DNA from: Grammothele lineata
Taxonomy: Eukaryota; Basidiomycota; Agaricomycetes; Polyporales; Polyporaceae
Length of the DNA: 64,000 nt
Assembly: GCA_002150815.3 (NCBI GenBank)
Contig: NDFF03000038.1
Location: 434,001-498,000 of the forward strand
Direction: 5' to 3'
Positions within the stretch are counted from its first letter, which is position 1. Each line of letters opens with the position of its first letter. The notes beneath the pieces are model-generated. The model saw only the letters and a program-made list of their open reading frames with translations, was not told the origin of the DNA and did no database searches. A program made the translations under genes and the position numbers. Below are positions 33,794 through 46,100 of the stretch, piece after piece.

Positions 33794-35801
33794 GTTGAGA
33801 TTGATAATAAGAGAGTACGTTGAAGGGGGAGGCACCGGGCCGAAAGAAGAATTACGATGGAAGTGGAGGTGAGTTACAAACTGAAGAAACCTCCCTGCTG
33901 GCGGGGCCACTTATATATCCTTGAACCTACATGCGCCCGCGCCCCGAAAGTCGCGCAGGCGGTGCGCCGAGCGGCGGTCGTCGCTGAATATGATGCGGCC
34001 GCGACTGATGTCGATGCTCGTTCGCTGGCCGGTGATGCACCGCTTTCGGACATAGGTTGCGCGCCTCCGACATTTGGTTTGGTGCTTCCGTGCGATACAT
34101 GTCTTACCGCCTGTCAAAGTATGCTGTTATTGTGGGGTTCAGATAATACGTATCACAGAGCTTACCTCCAAGAGCATTTGAGAGAAGAGCGTTCAGTCCG
34201 TCGACAATGCGAGATGCACGCAGTGTCGGCGGGCAGTGCACGAGGCGCCTCCACAGGATGTCTGGAACACCTACGCGAGCTCGAGACTTGATGCCGCCCC
34301 CTGACTTGTTGTGTTCGTCCTCAAAGTCGCTGTAACGCAACAGTCGGGATCCAATATCCCATTGTTACAGGCTATACATCCATCACGAGCGGCGACGTGG
34401 AATCGTCTCAACGTGTCAGTCAGACGTCATTTGAAGCGCACAAACCTCCGAATCACGTTCATCGAATATGGAGGATGAGAGGCTAATCATGTATAGGAGA
34501 ATGGCCCGGTATAGAGGTACGTTTAAACTTGTAGAAGGTTGATATGAAGTAATGCTCACGAAGACAGGATCTTTCAGGTGATCAATTTGACTATGATGAT
34601 CCCGATGCGCAAACCGTCGCGTGACAAAACTCTACAAAGTACAGATGATAAGTCCAATAGGAGCGAGATGAAGGTATTATGAGTTCGACTCACCACCGCC
34701 ATGAAGAAGCCGCGTCGTCTCTCATACACCCTGCGGCCAATTGCGTGGGCACACAGTTACGTTCTACGGTGTGATAGACGCAGGAGATGACCTCTTGCGT
34801 CGACGCAGTGTCAGTCACGGTCATCGCAGATGGATGTGGGAGGCGGGAGTGATACGCGGGTGCGATGTTCTGGACTCATTGGACGCCAGAACCTTCGAGT
34901 CCGCAGAACACAGAGGAACTTATGCTGACGTGGGTTGAATACTTTGCCTTCCAGTAGAACTACAGACCCACTACCAGAATCTTCAAGGGACATGCAGGTT
35001 CTGTATATGCGAGGTAACAGGATAAAATTCACAGAATGGCGAAGCGTCGCAGGCAAATGCTGGCAGTGGGCTCGTATCCGATCATCGGTTGTCAAGTCAA
35101 AGATGGGCGTGATTGCTGATGGTAAGGCGTGGCAGTCGCAAACGATTGCTACGCTGAGTGAGCGCAAAGAGATGTAAAGGTCAAGGAATCAGCGTACTGA
35201 TAGTATCCGATTGTGTGTGCATAGTGCACTCAGCGTGGCGAATAAAATGAGACGTTCAACTTGCGGGGGATCGGACGGAATCCGGATAACGAGATGAGCA
35301 CGTGTTGGCTTGCCTCGCGTGGCAATCGCGTGGTCCATTTGGCGTCTATTTGGAAGAAGCCTGGACCTGCGATTTGAACGATCGGCGCTACTCACCGGGA
35401 CACTCGCGCTCTAAACGTCAACGTTCAGACTGAAGTACCTCCATCCAACGTCCATCTTGCCTATCATGACTACGGAGAACTTATTGGATCTTTCTACTTC
35501 TCATCCTCTTGAGCGCGGCGGGCTGAAGCCATCACATGTCTATCGTCTTCAAGTTGTGTTTACCGCATTGTCCACCGCCACCCCCTGGGCCACATTTGGG
35601 CCACAATCGTGTGGTAGCCTGCTAGTCATTTAATGCCCACGACCATTTGTCATGTCCCACTCTCCTCTGACCTCTTGCCAAACACCCATCTAGTGTAGCG
35701 TAAACATTGCGCTCGTACGCAAATCCTTCGAACTTGTTTTAACTTCGCCAACCAGAATCCTACTCACCGCGTTCTTTCCACCGTCCTCAGAAGGCCCGAC
35801 A
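33794..35801. other. Intergenic, 2 kb without a recognised gene
   Basis: Divergent region between the DPBB gene (-) and the gene at 35802 (+). Apart from the TATA box at its left end I see only short frames and no repeats. AT-richer than the genes around it. Confidence 0.4.
33912..33918 (-). promoter_or_regulatory. TATA box of the double-psi beta-barrel gene
   Basis: The minus strand reads GGATATATAAGTGG about 120 bp before the ATG at 33793, the best TATA-like element near a gene start in this window. Confidence 0.45.
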
Positions 35802-37475
35802 ATGAAGCCACAGGAGAATAGTATTTCAAGTATGCAGCCACATGTGAGTGTCCCTCTTCTTAATGAACGGCTTCAGCAGAGAAAAAGGCGGACACCACTC
35901 GGCAGCTTGCGGGTGGTCAAGCCCAATGTCGTGCTTTCCCTACACTTAGCCCTTTCGTCCCTAACTGTCACGAGGCAAATTGACTTATTTTCGGCACTCC
36001 AGAATTACAATAGGCTTGCGGACACACACACAGACTGTGATTGTTTTGTGGACACGCGATGCCAACTCGCGTTTGCGTTCCAGAAGGCACGCGACTTCTG
36101 GCTCGCCAATCCCCACGACACAGTACGTTCATGCTCTCTGGACAGCTTTTGGAAGCGTGTTGACGAGTGAAGCAACGCAGAAGAACGCGCCAAACGAGAT
36201 ACACCAGGTGAGATTGACCAGGATGCCATCAATGCTTTAACTTGTGGATGCTGATCGCGACGGTGGTCAGGCTATCGAGCAGTGGCTCATCGAAAAGAAT
36301 ATCGTCTCAGGGCCTGCTGTGACCACGCCACGAGTGAGTGAACGTCAATAACAATAGCAGGCGATCAATTGTGTTGACCCACTGTAGCCCACACAACCCA
36401 TTCAGCATCTCCAGCCAACACTTCCTCCCGCGCAGACTGAGAGGCGACGTGCCAAGCGACTACCTAGTCTGCGTGCGCTGAGCATGCCTCAAATTCACCA
36501 AATCAGCTTCTACAAGCGCTCCAGTCTCCCCTCGAACCTTATGGTGTCACCTCACTCTCATTTGCGGATCAGGTTGCGTAAGGGAGTTTCGCATTCTCTT
36601 CCACCTGAGTCTACCACAACGCCAGACTCAATCTCTCGATCTCAGAGTTCAACGAGTGGCGGGTGGCGGAGCTTTACGAATCCCTTCAAGCCGATGAAGG
36701 TGAGCCTCCCGCATGATCAGGAAGTACTAGCTCTGGTTAATGGGTCCCACAGAGACGAACTGTTGATACGCCCGAGAATGTTGTCGAGTGTATTCTTGAA
36801 GAGAGCATTCCGGAGCTAGACCTCCATGGAGATCCGTCGTGTCGCGCCACAGGGATTGATGGAGATGAGGTTCGTTTAGCATGCCGCACATCCGTCATTG
36901 AGGTATACCTGACCACAACATACCAGTCTGCAAACTCAGTGAGCGATCTCGGCAACGAGGAGGCGACGCCCACCCGGCTTCAGATGTTGGCTCCCCCTCC
37001 CCTCAACCTCGACCTCAATTCCATCCCGTCTATCCTCGATGCACCACTCTGCGACAGCCCCGAACCACTAATAGCTTCCACCTCCACGCTCGAGGATCAG
37101 GTTGCCCTTGGCGACCCAACGGCGGCTCATCATGCCACCTCGCGTCCAGCCTCGTCCCGCGCCACCAAGGTTGACCCGGCTCATCGGGCGCTAGCGCCGT
37201 TGCTGGCGTCGCTCGAAGCCTACACCGAGAACCCCCGGCGGACGACCATATCCGAAGAGTTCAACGACGAGGGATACGTCCAGTTCTGGGAGACATTCGC
37301 GCAGCTATCGCCAAAGGAAGTGCTTTATGCCGTCTACGCGCTACACGACGGACCACATGCGGTGCATTTCGACCCCGAACCCATGGGCGGAGCCTCCGTC
37401 GCGACACTTCTCTTCGCGTTGTGGGCAGTCGCGAGCACCATTTTGTGTGCGTGGTTCTATGCGAAGTTGCCGTAA
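35802..37475 (+). CDS. Unknown protein with a C-terminal membrane helix, 450 aa
   Basis: Seven exons (35802-35843, 35880-36122, 36181-36207, 36271-36333, 36388-36699, 36753-36869, 36927-37475). All six introns are phase 0, and the first is only 36 nt, so its status is uncertain. The N-terminal part has short helical stretches (AFAFQKARDFWLAN; QAIEQWLIEKNIV). The middle is Ser/Pro-rich with basic patches (AQTERRAKRLPSLRAL). The C-terminal domain includes DEGYVQFWETFAQLSPKEVL. The chain ends in one hydrophobic helix (VATLLFALWAVASTILCAWF) and AKLP, a layout typical of tail-anchored proteins. The family is unknown to me; an RGS-like reading of the N-terminus was considered but is not supported. 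Confidence 0.6.
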
Positions 37476-37765
37476 CCACGGCATCTTTACCTCCAACCTA
37501 TGTGATGTTCAGCTTATGACTCTATGACCCTACATATGTACCAATATCCAGCTGTATCCCAAGCTACCGTTCACCCGAGCTCTTCATGCAATGACGTCGA
37601 GCTCTCTGATGACGCTCAGTGAAGTACTTGCACAATGGATAATGGCATTTAAAGCGTTACAAACAAGCAATGATCTGTCCGTCCGTCCGTCCGTTCCTCC
37701 GTCCATGTATTCGTACAACTGCGAACTATCTTACACTCAAACGGCCAAGAAATATTGCGTCGCGA

Positions 37766-40700
37766 TCAGTAGGCTGGCTTCTCAATGGTCACCCAGCTCT
37801 CCCGTTTCGGGACGGCGCTGCGAAGAAAAGCAATACTTTGTCAGCAACTGCATGGGGGTCGAATTGTGTACGTATAAACATACCTCTTCTTGCCCAAGAC
37901 GAGCTTGATCGTCTTGACCTCGAAGCCATGGAAGTTAAGCTTCACAGCCGCAGTGTCGTCCTCGGCTTGATACACGCTGAGCTCCTTTAGCTCATCCTCG
38001 AGCAAGTTCGTCTCGAGCACTTTCACAACAGAGAGGTGCTCGGCGAGCTTGAGCTTAACCGTGCCGTGCCCACCGAACGCCTCGTAGAGACGGAGCACAA
38101 TGGTCGGCGCCTCGTTCGTCTTGAAGTTGTCGTCCAGGCCGCGCTTGACGGTTTCCAGGAAGACGTTCGGAGCGCCCTCGACAATAAACGCCGGCTTCGT
38201 CTTGAGCAACGGCGCATCGGCCGTATCTTCCACGAGACGCACTGCATGGTTCCGCGTTGTCAACCAACGTACGACGGGCGCGACGCAAGGAATGGGACCC
38301 ACCGTGGAGCGGAGAGTTAAAAAGGATAGCGGCGATCGGAACATCGGACTCCAAGAACGAACCCTGGTGCGGCATGACCGCCCACGAGAACTCGTGCTTG
38401 CCTGGAAGTCGCGTTTAGCACAGCACTTCGGATTCCCGTCGTCATGTCCTACCTTGGTCCTGCTCTGCATCAGGAGCCGTGGCGGCACGAAGCAGGGAAA
38501 TGCGAAGCACGTTGCCGCGGCAGGAGAAACCATATTTGGACTCTGAGAGGATAGCGACGCCGTAACCGTACTCGCTGAGGTCTGCGTACTACGGTTTTCC
38601 CACAAGTCAGCTGTCCGCTCCGTCGATGACAGGAAGAATGCTCACGGACCTTGTGCCCACACACTTCGAACTTGGCCATGTCCCAGGTCGTGTTTTTGTG
38701 CGTTGGGCGCTGAACGTGACCGAACTGGGTCTCGTACGTTGCGAAATCGTTCTTGATGTTGAGCGGCAACTCAAACTTGAGGAACTCGTGACGCTGGTGC
38801 CAGTCGACTTCGGCATCGAAGCGGAAGAAGGAACGAGAGTTCTTCTTCAAAGACGCTGCATCGGGATTAGTCCATTACAACGTCAAACCGGCCGTTTCGC
38901 TCACCCCCGATAGCGTCCAGCGAAATCTAAAGAGAAAGACGTCAACTCAAAACGTCCCGTGACGCTCCATAGTGTGCGTACCATGACGTGAATGGTGCTC
39001 TGGCCGTACTTAACCTCGGCCTTGAGCGAAGCCCGGAGGGGACCCTCAGCCGCAATGGAGAGGTTCTCAAAGCGGAGCTTCTTGAACTTCTCCAAATGAT
39101 GAATTTCGACATCTGAAACAAGGTCATGATATGTTCTAGAATGTTAGACTTGAGAACTCACCCCAGGCGTCCCAGTAGTTCGGCCTGTCGTCGAAAATAA
39201 CTAAACCACCAGTTTCGCCGGTCGGGATGAGTTCGCGACTAACGCAATCCTCGTCAGCATGAAATAATACTGATGACTATCAGCACCTACTCGAGCACAA
39301 CGTCGTAAAGGCTGGTGATGCGGCCGTCTTGAATGGTGAGCTGCACGCTCGCGTTCTTGAGCACAAAGTGATCAAAGGCAACTCGAGTAACTGTAGTTAC
39401 GGTTCAGGAAATGACCTTATCACGATTCCCAAGCCATCGGACGCACCAGAGACAGGTTTGCAGTCGGCATACATTCCGGTCCCGTACGAGACGCCGCCAC
39501 CGTTTTGGCAATCCATGAGGGCATACCCAACAGAGCCGTCCTTTGACGCCTGGACAACTTGGGAACGCAGGCGGGACGCAGCGCCGACGAGGGGAATCTC
39601 GACGATGTCGCGGCGCGGGAAGAAAGTGGTGTTGTACCCAATGACAGTGCCCGTCTTCTTCGTCTTGAACGCCGGGTCGGCGAGGGACACGGATGGCGGG
39701 AAGATCGCCTTGAAGGCTTCTTCCAGGAGGGCCTTTCCTTCCTTGGCAACTTCTGCGTAAAGCTTCTCCGCGTCCTCGTACACCATACCGCTGGAAAGTA
39801 TCGTGAGCCGTTTGGATGTCAGAAAGGGCAACACAACAACATACATTGCAGAACCAGGCAGAACTGAGTTCGAAGCTATCAGTTGAAGGGCTACTAGAGG
39901 ATACGCGTGGCTTACCATCGTGGACTTCAAACGCAGCTCGTTAGCTAACGGTTCGCTCGGAGAGTTCAGATTTGACCACTTACACTGGTTCAAAAGGACC
40001 TTCTCCCAGCAGTCATTAATCCTCTCGTTCGGGTACGCGTAGTCCTTCTTGTGGAACTTGAACAAACTGGCAAACGTCGAGATAACCTAAAGCACCGCGT
40101 AGCCTAGAATCAGCCGCGCGGTTCCGCAGAGCGCGGAGCTCGGGTCACATACTTCGATGTCCCGAAGGAGGATCTCGGACTTCCTATTGCCCTTCTTGAT
40201 TGAGCCTGTAGGCGTCATATTAGCTAACGAGGCGTCGGCGTCGGAGGTACCACACACCGTGCGAAGTGTACGTTCCGCGGTGGAACTAGACGGGATTACG
40301 TTAACCCTGAAGCTTTCACGGACGTTTTAGTACACTCACTTCGAGGTAGAGCTCGCCACTCCTATTGTGCAAAAATGAGAAGAGAAGTCGTGATCGTGCG
40401 AGACGACGCACCAGTTAGGCAGGGCAGAGCCCGCACCCGAGTCCTTCGCGAGAACGTCGAAGAACTCGTCGACTGAATGGCCCATATTAACCGGAGGCAC
40501 GTCGCGCGAGTGGTTGGACGTTGCGCGGATACGACGGAGCTGATTCGCGGACAATGCCGTGAGCATCGATCGAGCGTCGGCGCAGCCAGAAACTTACGTT
40601 CTCGAGCATCTTGGCCAAGGGACCGCCTCCGCCATCGCCGTTCCCAAAGACAAGCAGGGAGATGTTTGAAGATTCCAAATTCTGGATCTCATGAGCTAAT

Positions 40701-42714
40701 TTGCTTGATTGCGGTGTTGCATGCTCACCTTATGGTTGGTGATCCCCTTGTTTACATCTCCGACGGTCGCTTGAGCAGTGTAGGTGTCTTCGATGGTTTC
40801 GTCAGGGCGGCCCTCGAACCCTAAATCGCCAAGCGCACTCACCGACGGGCGTCATGTGGCACAGAACCTGCGTGCCGTCGATCCCAACCCAATTGAACGT
40901 GGAGTGGGGGAAGTTGTTACTGCAGATCGATCTCAGATACACACATGCGCGGTACGAGAACCGCGGGTGTCACGTACATGTTGTTCCTGTTTCCCGCACT
41001 CGTTAGCATCTGCGCTTCTCCCGGGACCCACAAACCCTTGATCGGGATCGACTCACCAGGAGAGCTTCTGGGTGAAGAAGTAGTCCATGTCGCTGAGCCT
41101 GATTAGCTGCGGGAGCGCGCCAGTAAGCCCGAATGAATCGGGAAGCCACGCGGTCTTGCAGCGCACGCCGAAGCGGGACTCGAAGTAGCGCTGGCCGAAG
41201 ATGAACTGGCGAGCGAGAGCCTCGCCCGATGGCATGTTCGAGTCGTTCTCGACCCATGATCCGCCGACGGGGTGGAATTTGCCCTCCTTGATCTTCTCCT
41301 TGACGCGGTCGAAGAGCGGCGGGTAGAGCTGCAGGAGATGGTTTAGCTCAGGGTTACGGGCTTCTGAAACGCGGCCATCGCACCTGCTCCAGCCACTTGT
41401 ATTGCTGCGCCTGACTGCATGTGAAGCGATGCTCAGGGTAGCGTTCCATGAGGTCGACCTGGGTGGACCACGATCGCGCAACCTTCTGCTGCGTGACACG
41501 GTACGGCCAGAGCCTAAGGGTGCCGTGTGAGAAGGTGGCATGGAGGTCAAACAGTCAAACACTAACCAAGCCGTGTCGATGTGGCAGTGTCCGATACCCC
41601 ATATCTGCGCCTTCTCCGCGCCCTCGTGGTAGATCTTCGCGCCCTTTTCCTGCCAGCCCTCACCAAACACCTCCTCAGCAAGCTTACGCGCACGGCCCAA
41701 GCTCTGGATATCGCCCTTCTCGAACACGTTCATGATCGCATTTCCAGTAACCAGAGCCTTGTTCTGGATCGCCGTGTTTCCGGGCAGTGAGTCCGTGAGC
41801 TCGCGGAGTGTTTGGAAGTCCCAAAGGAGGTGCCAAGCCTCCATGTTGGGCACAACAAGGTCTGCAGACGCGAGTCCGAAGAAGCGGTTCATCTGTAGCA
41901 TTGCCGCTCAGAGCACTGCGGTTGAAACGAAAGTTAACTATAAGACTCACGTCGGGAGGCGCAATGGTGTCGCCGTTCCAGGGGACACCGAACATGCCGT
42001 TGCAGCTGGACTCGATCACGAATTCATGCTTTCCCGCCTTGACGATGTCTCGCGGAATGATATATTCGACGCGACGGTCACCACCGTAGCCCCCGGTAAT
42101 GCCCTGGAGCGGGGTGCCGTCGGTCGTGTAGATCATGGCTTCGCAGCCAGGATCAAATTCGACTATATGCACGGAATTATGCTTCTGCAGGAAAAAAAGG
42201 AGATGCAAATGATAATACGCACATTGCACGCGGTCGTACTGTTCCCAGTAGCTGGGAATCTTGAGGGACACCTTCCACCAATGGTTCGTCTACCGTCACT
42301 CATTAGTCTTACCGCATATATCAACCTCTCAGCAGCCCACATACCCCTTCATCCGTTATCAGCACTCGAAAGACCTGAAAACACGACGCACGACTCACAT
42401 GAAGGCCCAAACGACTCGCCCTTGTGTGCCTTCCTGAACTTCTGCTGCATGGCCTCCTCGAAGGTCGGCTTCGACAGCCCAGGGGCGCTCCATACTTCGA
42501 GCTTGACATGCTCCTCGTTGTCGATGCGGTGCGTAAATAACACAGAAGAGAGGTTCACGTCCGAGAAGTGCCCGCCCTCGAACGTCCCGAGGCGGTTCTG
42601 CGTGAGGTGTTTAATCCACTTCGCCCCTGGTCCATGATTTTCTTTCGGGTACGACGCCGAGGCTCCAGCCTGCGACGGCGCGGGGGAGTGCGAGTGTCCG
42701 TGGTGGCAGGCCAT
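37766..42714 (-). CDS. AMS1: GH38 alpha-mannosidase, Ams1 type, 26 exons
   Basis: Exon ends chain in phase from 42714 down to the stop at 37766, giving ~1146 aa, typical for cytosol-to-vacuole alpha-mannosidase. Key blocks: [13 protein letters not shown] (~304-313, zinc-binding His and Asp), [10 protein letters not shown] (~416, nucleophile Asp in the family's PDxFG), [63 protein letters not shown] in the middle, and a C-terminal beta domain ([34 protein letters not shown]). It removes alpha-mannose from free oligosaccharides and delivered glycoproteins. Exon 15 is a 9-nt micro-exon (39916-39924). The first junction is uncertain: the best donor (after 42399) is in phase 1 but exon 2 (from 42289) needs phase 0, so I used a GTCGTG donor after 42388. 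No signal peptide, as expected. Confidence 0.9.
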
Positions 42715-43191
42715 CGTCGAGAGGGTGAGAGACAGCGATGATGGCGGTGGACGACGACGGCGACGCGTCGGGCGCTCCCGTGTGGAGAGCGGCGGGCGCG
42801 CTCTGATCGCAACGCGCGTTGTGGGGAACCCGGCCCGACCTCTCCGCTTCCCCGATGACAGTTCGCAGCCAAGGTCCGGCCGTTAAACGCGAAGAGCAGC
42901 CCTGAAGTTGTCAGAGTCTTTATAGCATATGAAAAGTTTACAAGCACAGCGTGTATGTGAATAGTGTACAAAGCAAGAACAACGTTAGCTATTAGTATCT
43001 AACATCTACGCGAGCAGTCGTTCTATCGGTCGTGAATATGTAGGGTCATCGTCAGCTATTGGCACAGTCAGAGTAGAGCACAGGCGGGTATATCGGCACA
43101 AAAGGGGATAATCCTTCGTGAGTACGACAAGACCGCGCGTCCGGAAATCAGTGCAGCTCAAGCAGGTAGGTAGGCTGCGGGATAGCATGTT
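42715..43191. other. Intergenic between Iml2-like and mannosidase genes
   Basis: About 480 bp holding the mannosidase promoter and the 3' flank of the Iml2-like gene. A GC-rich first 130 bp is followed by AT-richer DNA; nothing else recognised. Confidence 0.35.
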
Positions 43192-46100
43192 TTACAACCG
43201 CGAGGTGCGGTCGAGTGCCTCCATCGCCGCATTCGCGAGCATGTGGAGCCGGTTCTGCCGATATGAGCGTAAATGAAATCGCATTCATTCAAAACGCACA
43301 AAATTGGGACTCACCTCCATGCTGTACTTTCCCTGTTGGCAAGTGGTCAACATACCGGAAAGGCTCTCCGACGGTCATCTACGCACCTTCCGAGACGCCG
43401 CGTTCACCTCTACCGGCCGACCTGTATCCGCTGACGTCAACGATAGCTCTAGCTCCACCACCACAACCGCAAACCACTCACCAGATAACAAGAGGTCCAG
43501 GTGCGCCCGCGCACCCTCCTTGTCGCCCTTGGACGCCAGCAGCCGCGCGTACTCATAATCTACCAGACACCCGCGCGTCAGCCGAACCTTATCCACAAAC
43601 ACCAAGGCCGCAAACCACTCACGCGCGTTATAGACCAGATAGTGGTCATACACGACCTTCGGGCCCACCTCAAACACGCCCTCGAACGCCTCCTTAGCGC
43701 CCTTCTCCGCCTCCTCCCGCCCCTCCTTCACCCGCGCCTCGTCCGCCGGGTCGATCACCGCGTCCGAATCCGGGTACGCGACGTACCGCAAACACACGCC
43801 CTTGAGGAACAGCGCGAGCGCGCGGTCGTCCCAGTACTCGTCCTCGGCCCTGCCCTCGCCCGCGCTCCCGTACCCAGCGGGGTTCGCGGCGTGCGCGTCG
43901 AGCTCCGCGAGCTGCGCCTCGACGAGCGGGAGCATCCGCTCGGTGATCGCCGCGCGCGGCGCGTGCGTGATCCCGAGGAAGAAATACCCAAACTCGAGCG
44001 CGGGGAGCGCGAGCCGCCCGCCCTGGAGGGCAAATTTGCGTGCCTTGCGCGCGACGAATTTCTGTTATTATGTGCGCGCACGTGATATCGCCCAGATGGG
44101 AACGAAGCGGCAGCAAAAGTGCCGGAGAAGCAAGCCAGTCAGCAGACGGGCGAGATAGCAGAAAACGAAAAACCCGAAGAGGCAAGGCGTGGGTGGCACA
44201 GGGAGGTGGCCGGGCGCAAGACGCAGCGCGCTCCGGGTGGGCAACTCGGAGCACGACGGACTTGGGGAGGACGCACACACGCACCTCGAGCGGGATGGAC
44301 TTGCCGGCGATGCGCTGGCGCAGCGCGGGCACCTTCTCCATGAGGTCCGTAACCTCCTTCGCGTGCTTCTCGTCGCCGAGCTGCAGCAGGCACGCCGCAA
44401 CGCCGTACGTGTACGTTGCCTTCGACCACTGTTCGGGCCGGGTAGCGGCACGGACATTATCGTCAGCGCCACATCGCAAACCTCCACCTCCCGATCCCCA
44501 ACCATCACAGACACCAACGTGCCGGACGGCCGAGGGTACGAGGGGGCCGTGACAGAAGAAATAACGCACCGATGCTTCCGCAGCCAGCGTTCGCCAGCGC
44601 TCAAGGGACGCGGGAACATCCCACAACGCCAGATTCGCGATCGCCATCTCCCAAAATGAGATATGATGCAAGTTACGGTACTGATTCTGGCTCTCCAAAG
44701 CCTTCTGGTAGAACACGAGCGCCGCAGCCGGTTGACTCCGGCACAGATGCAGTCGGCCTTGGCCGAAGAGAAAGAACACGCCTGCGCCGCAAGAGGGTTC
44801 GTACATCAGCTCAGCGATCGTAGCATAACGAGATGAAATATCCCATGAAAAAAGGAAGTTTCAGAACTGATAAAATGACAGATGGTGTGAACGCCACTGG
44901 GGGTTGGAGAAAGGTATACGCGCGAACCAGCGCCCGCGCAAAGAAGTACAAGGGAGGGCCTAGACGGAACGCGGCGTACCGTTGGGATAGCGTTGGATGT
45001 GGTAATCCAAGATCTTCTGCGCCATGCGGATGTCTACCCCCTCAAACGTGAAGCTGGACAGAACTAGATGGAAGATAAGCAGCGCCATGTCGCAGATGCT
45101 CCGGCGCACACCCTCCTGCTCTGTTCGCACGAACGTTGTCCGTTCCGTGCATCGTCCATCATCAACAACAACAATCTTTGGCGAAGAATGAACGCGACGC
45201 ACCGAGACCCACAGCGGGCTCGTCCGAGCCCTTCGTCCACCCGCCCGCGCGCTGGAGGTACGCGAGGCCAGCCTGTCGGTCGCCCTTGTAGCCGAACAGC
45301 TCGACGATGGTGAGCAGGCGCGAGGGCATCAGCGAGAGGATCAAGTTCGACATGCCCATGCCGAGGTAGACGCCAGAACGGAAGTCGGCATCGATCGAGG
45401 GGTCCTCGGGGCCCACCCCTCTCGCCTGGGCCTCGGCATCCGCCGCCTCGACGAACTTGCCCAGCTGGCGGTAGATGTTGATCGTGGTCCGCATGTTCAA
45501 CCTGAAACACCTCTAAAGTCAGGACAAAGGGAATATGCGAGTCAAGAAGGGCACGCACGCCTCTTTGATGAATGCAAGCCAATCGCCCGAGTAGACAATT
45601 CCAAGGAGCGCCTGTGTGAAGACATCACATAGTCAGCATTGCTCGATTCACAGAAGGGCAGAAGGTGATAATGAACACAGATTGCGGTAGGCCTTGTTCG
45701 AACTGCCAATAGAGGAGCATCCCCGCAAGGGCCCCCTCGGATCTGCACTGATTGCGAGCAAATCCGTAGGCTGTGAGACAGTACGTCATTCTCAACTGCT
45801 GCCGGGCACGCGGGGAGCCGCCGGCACCCAGATTTGGCAAGGCAGAGCGACAGGAGGCTACTCTCCTCCACGCGGGGGTAAGATGGAGTAGCGCGAAACT
45901 AGAACTTTACGCCGCCGCCGCTCCCACACGTGAAGACATTCGTCCCCCAACAGGACGAATTTCAACGGATTTAAGCGACAATATTAACTTCTCTTCCCCG
46001 CATCCGTCTCTCGCCACCGAGAATGCAAGCACCGCCGTGGGTCCGTCGGGGGGCGGTGCGCCCCACTAACACGCCGGCATTGAACCCAAAATGTCGAAGG

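Noticed and set aside
41053..42390. Separate small genes inside the mannosidase
   Set aside because: The frames join through short GT-AG introns into one GH38 protein with collinear family motifs.
43387..43482. Frame conflict before GKYSMEN in the Iml2-like gene
   Set aside because: Resolved by two introns around a 35-nt exon (43387-43421) encoding RPVEVNAASRK; phases then agree.
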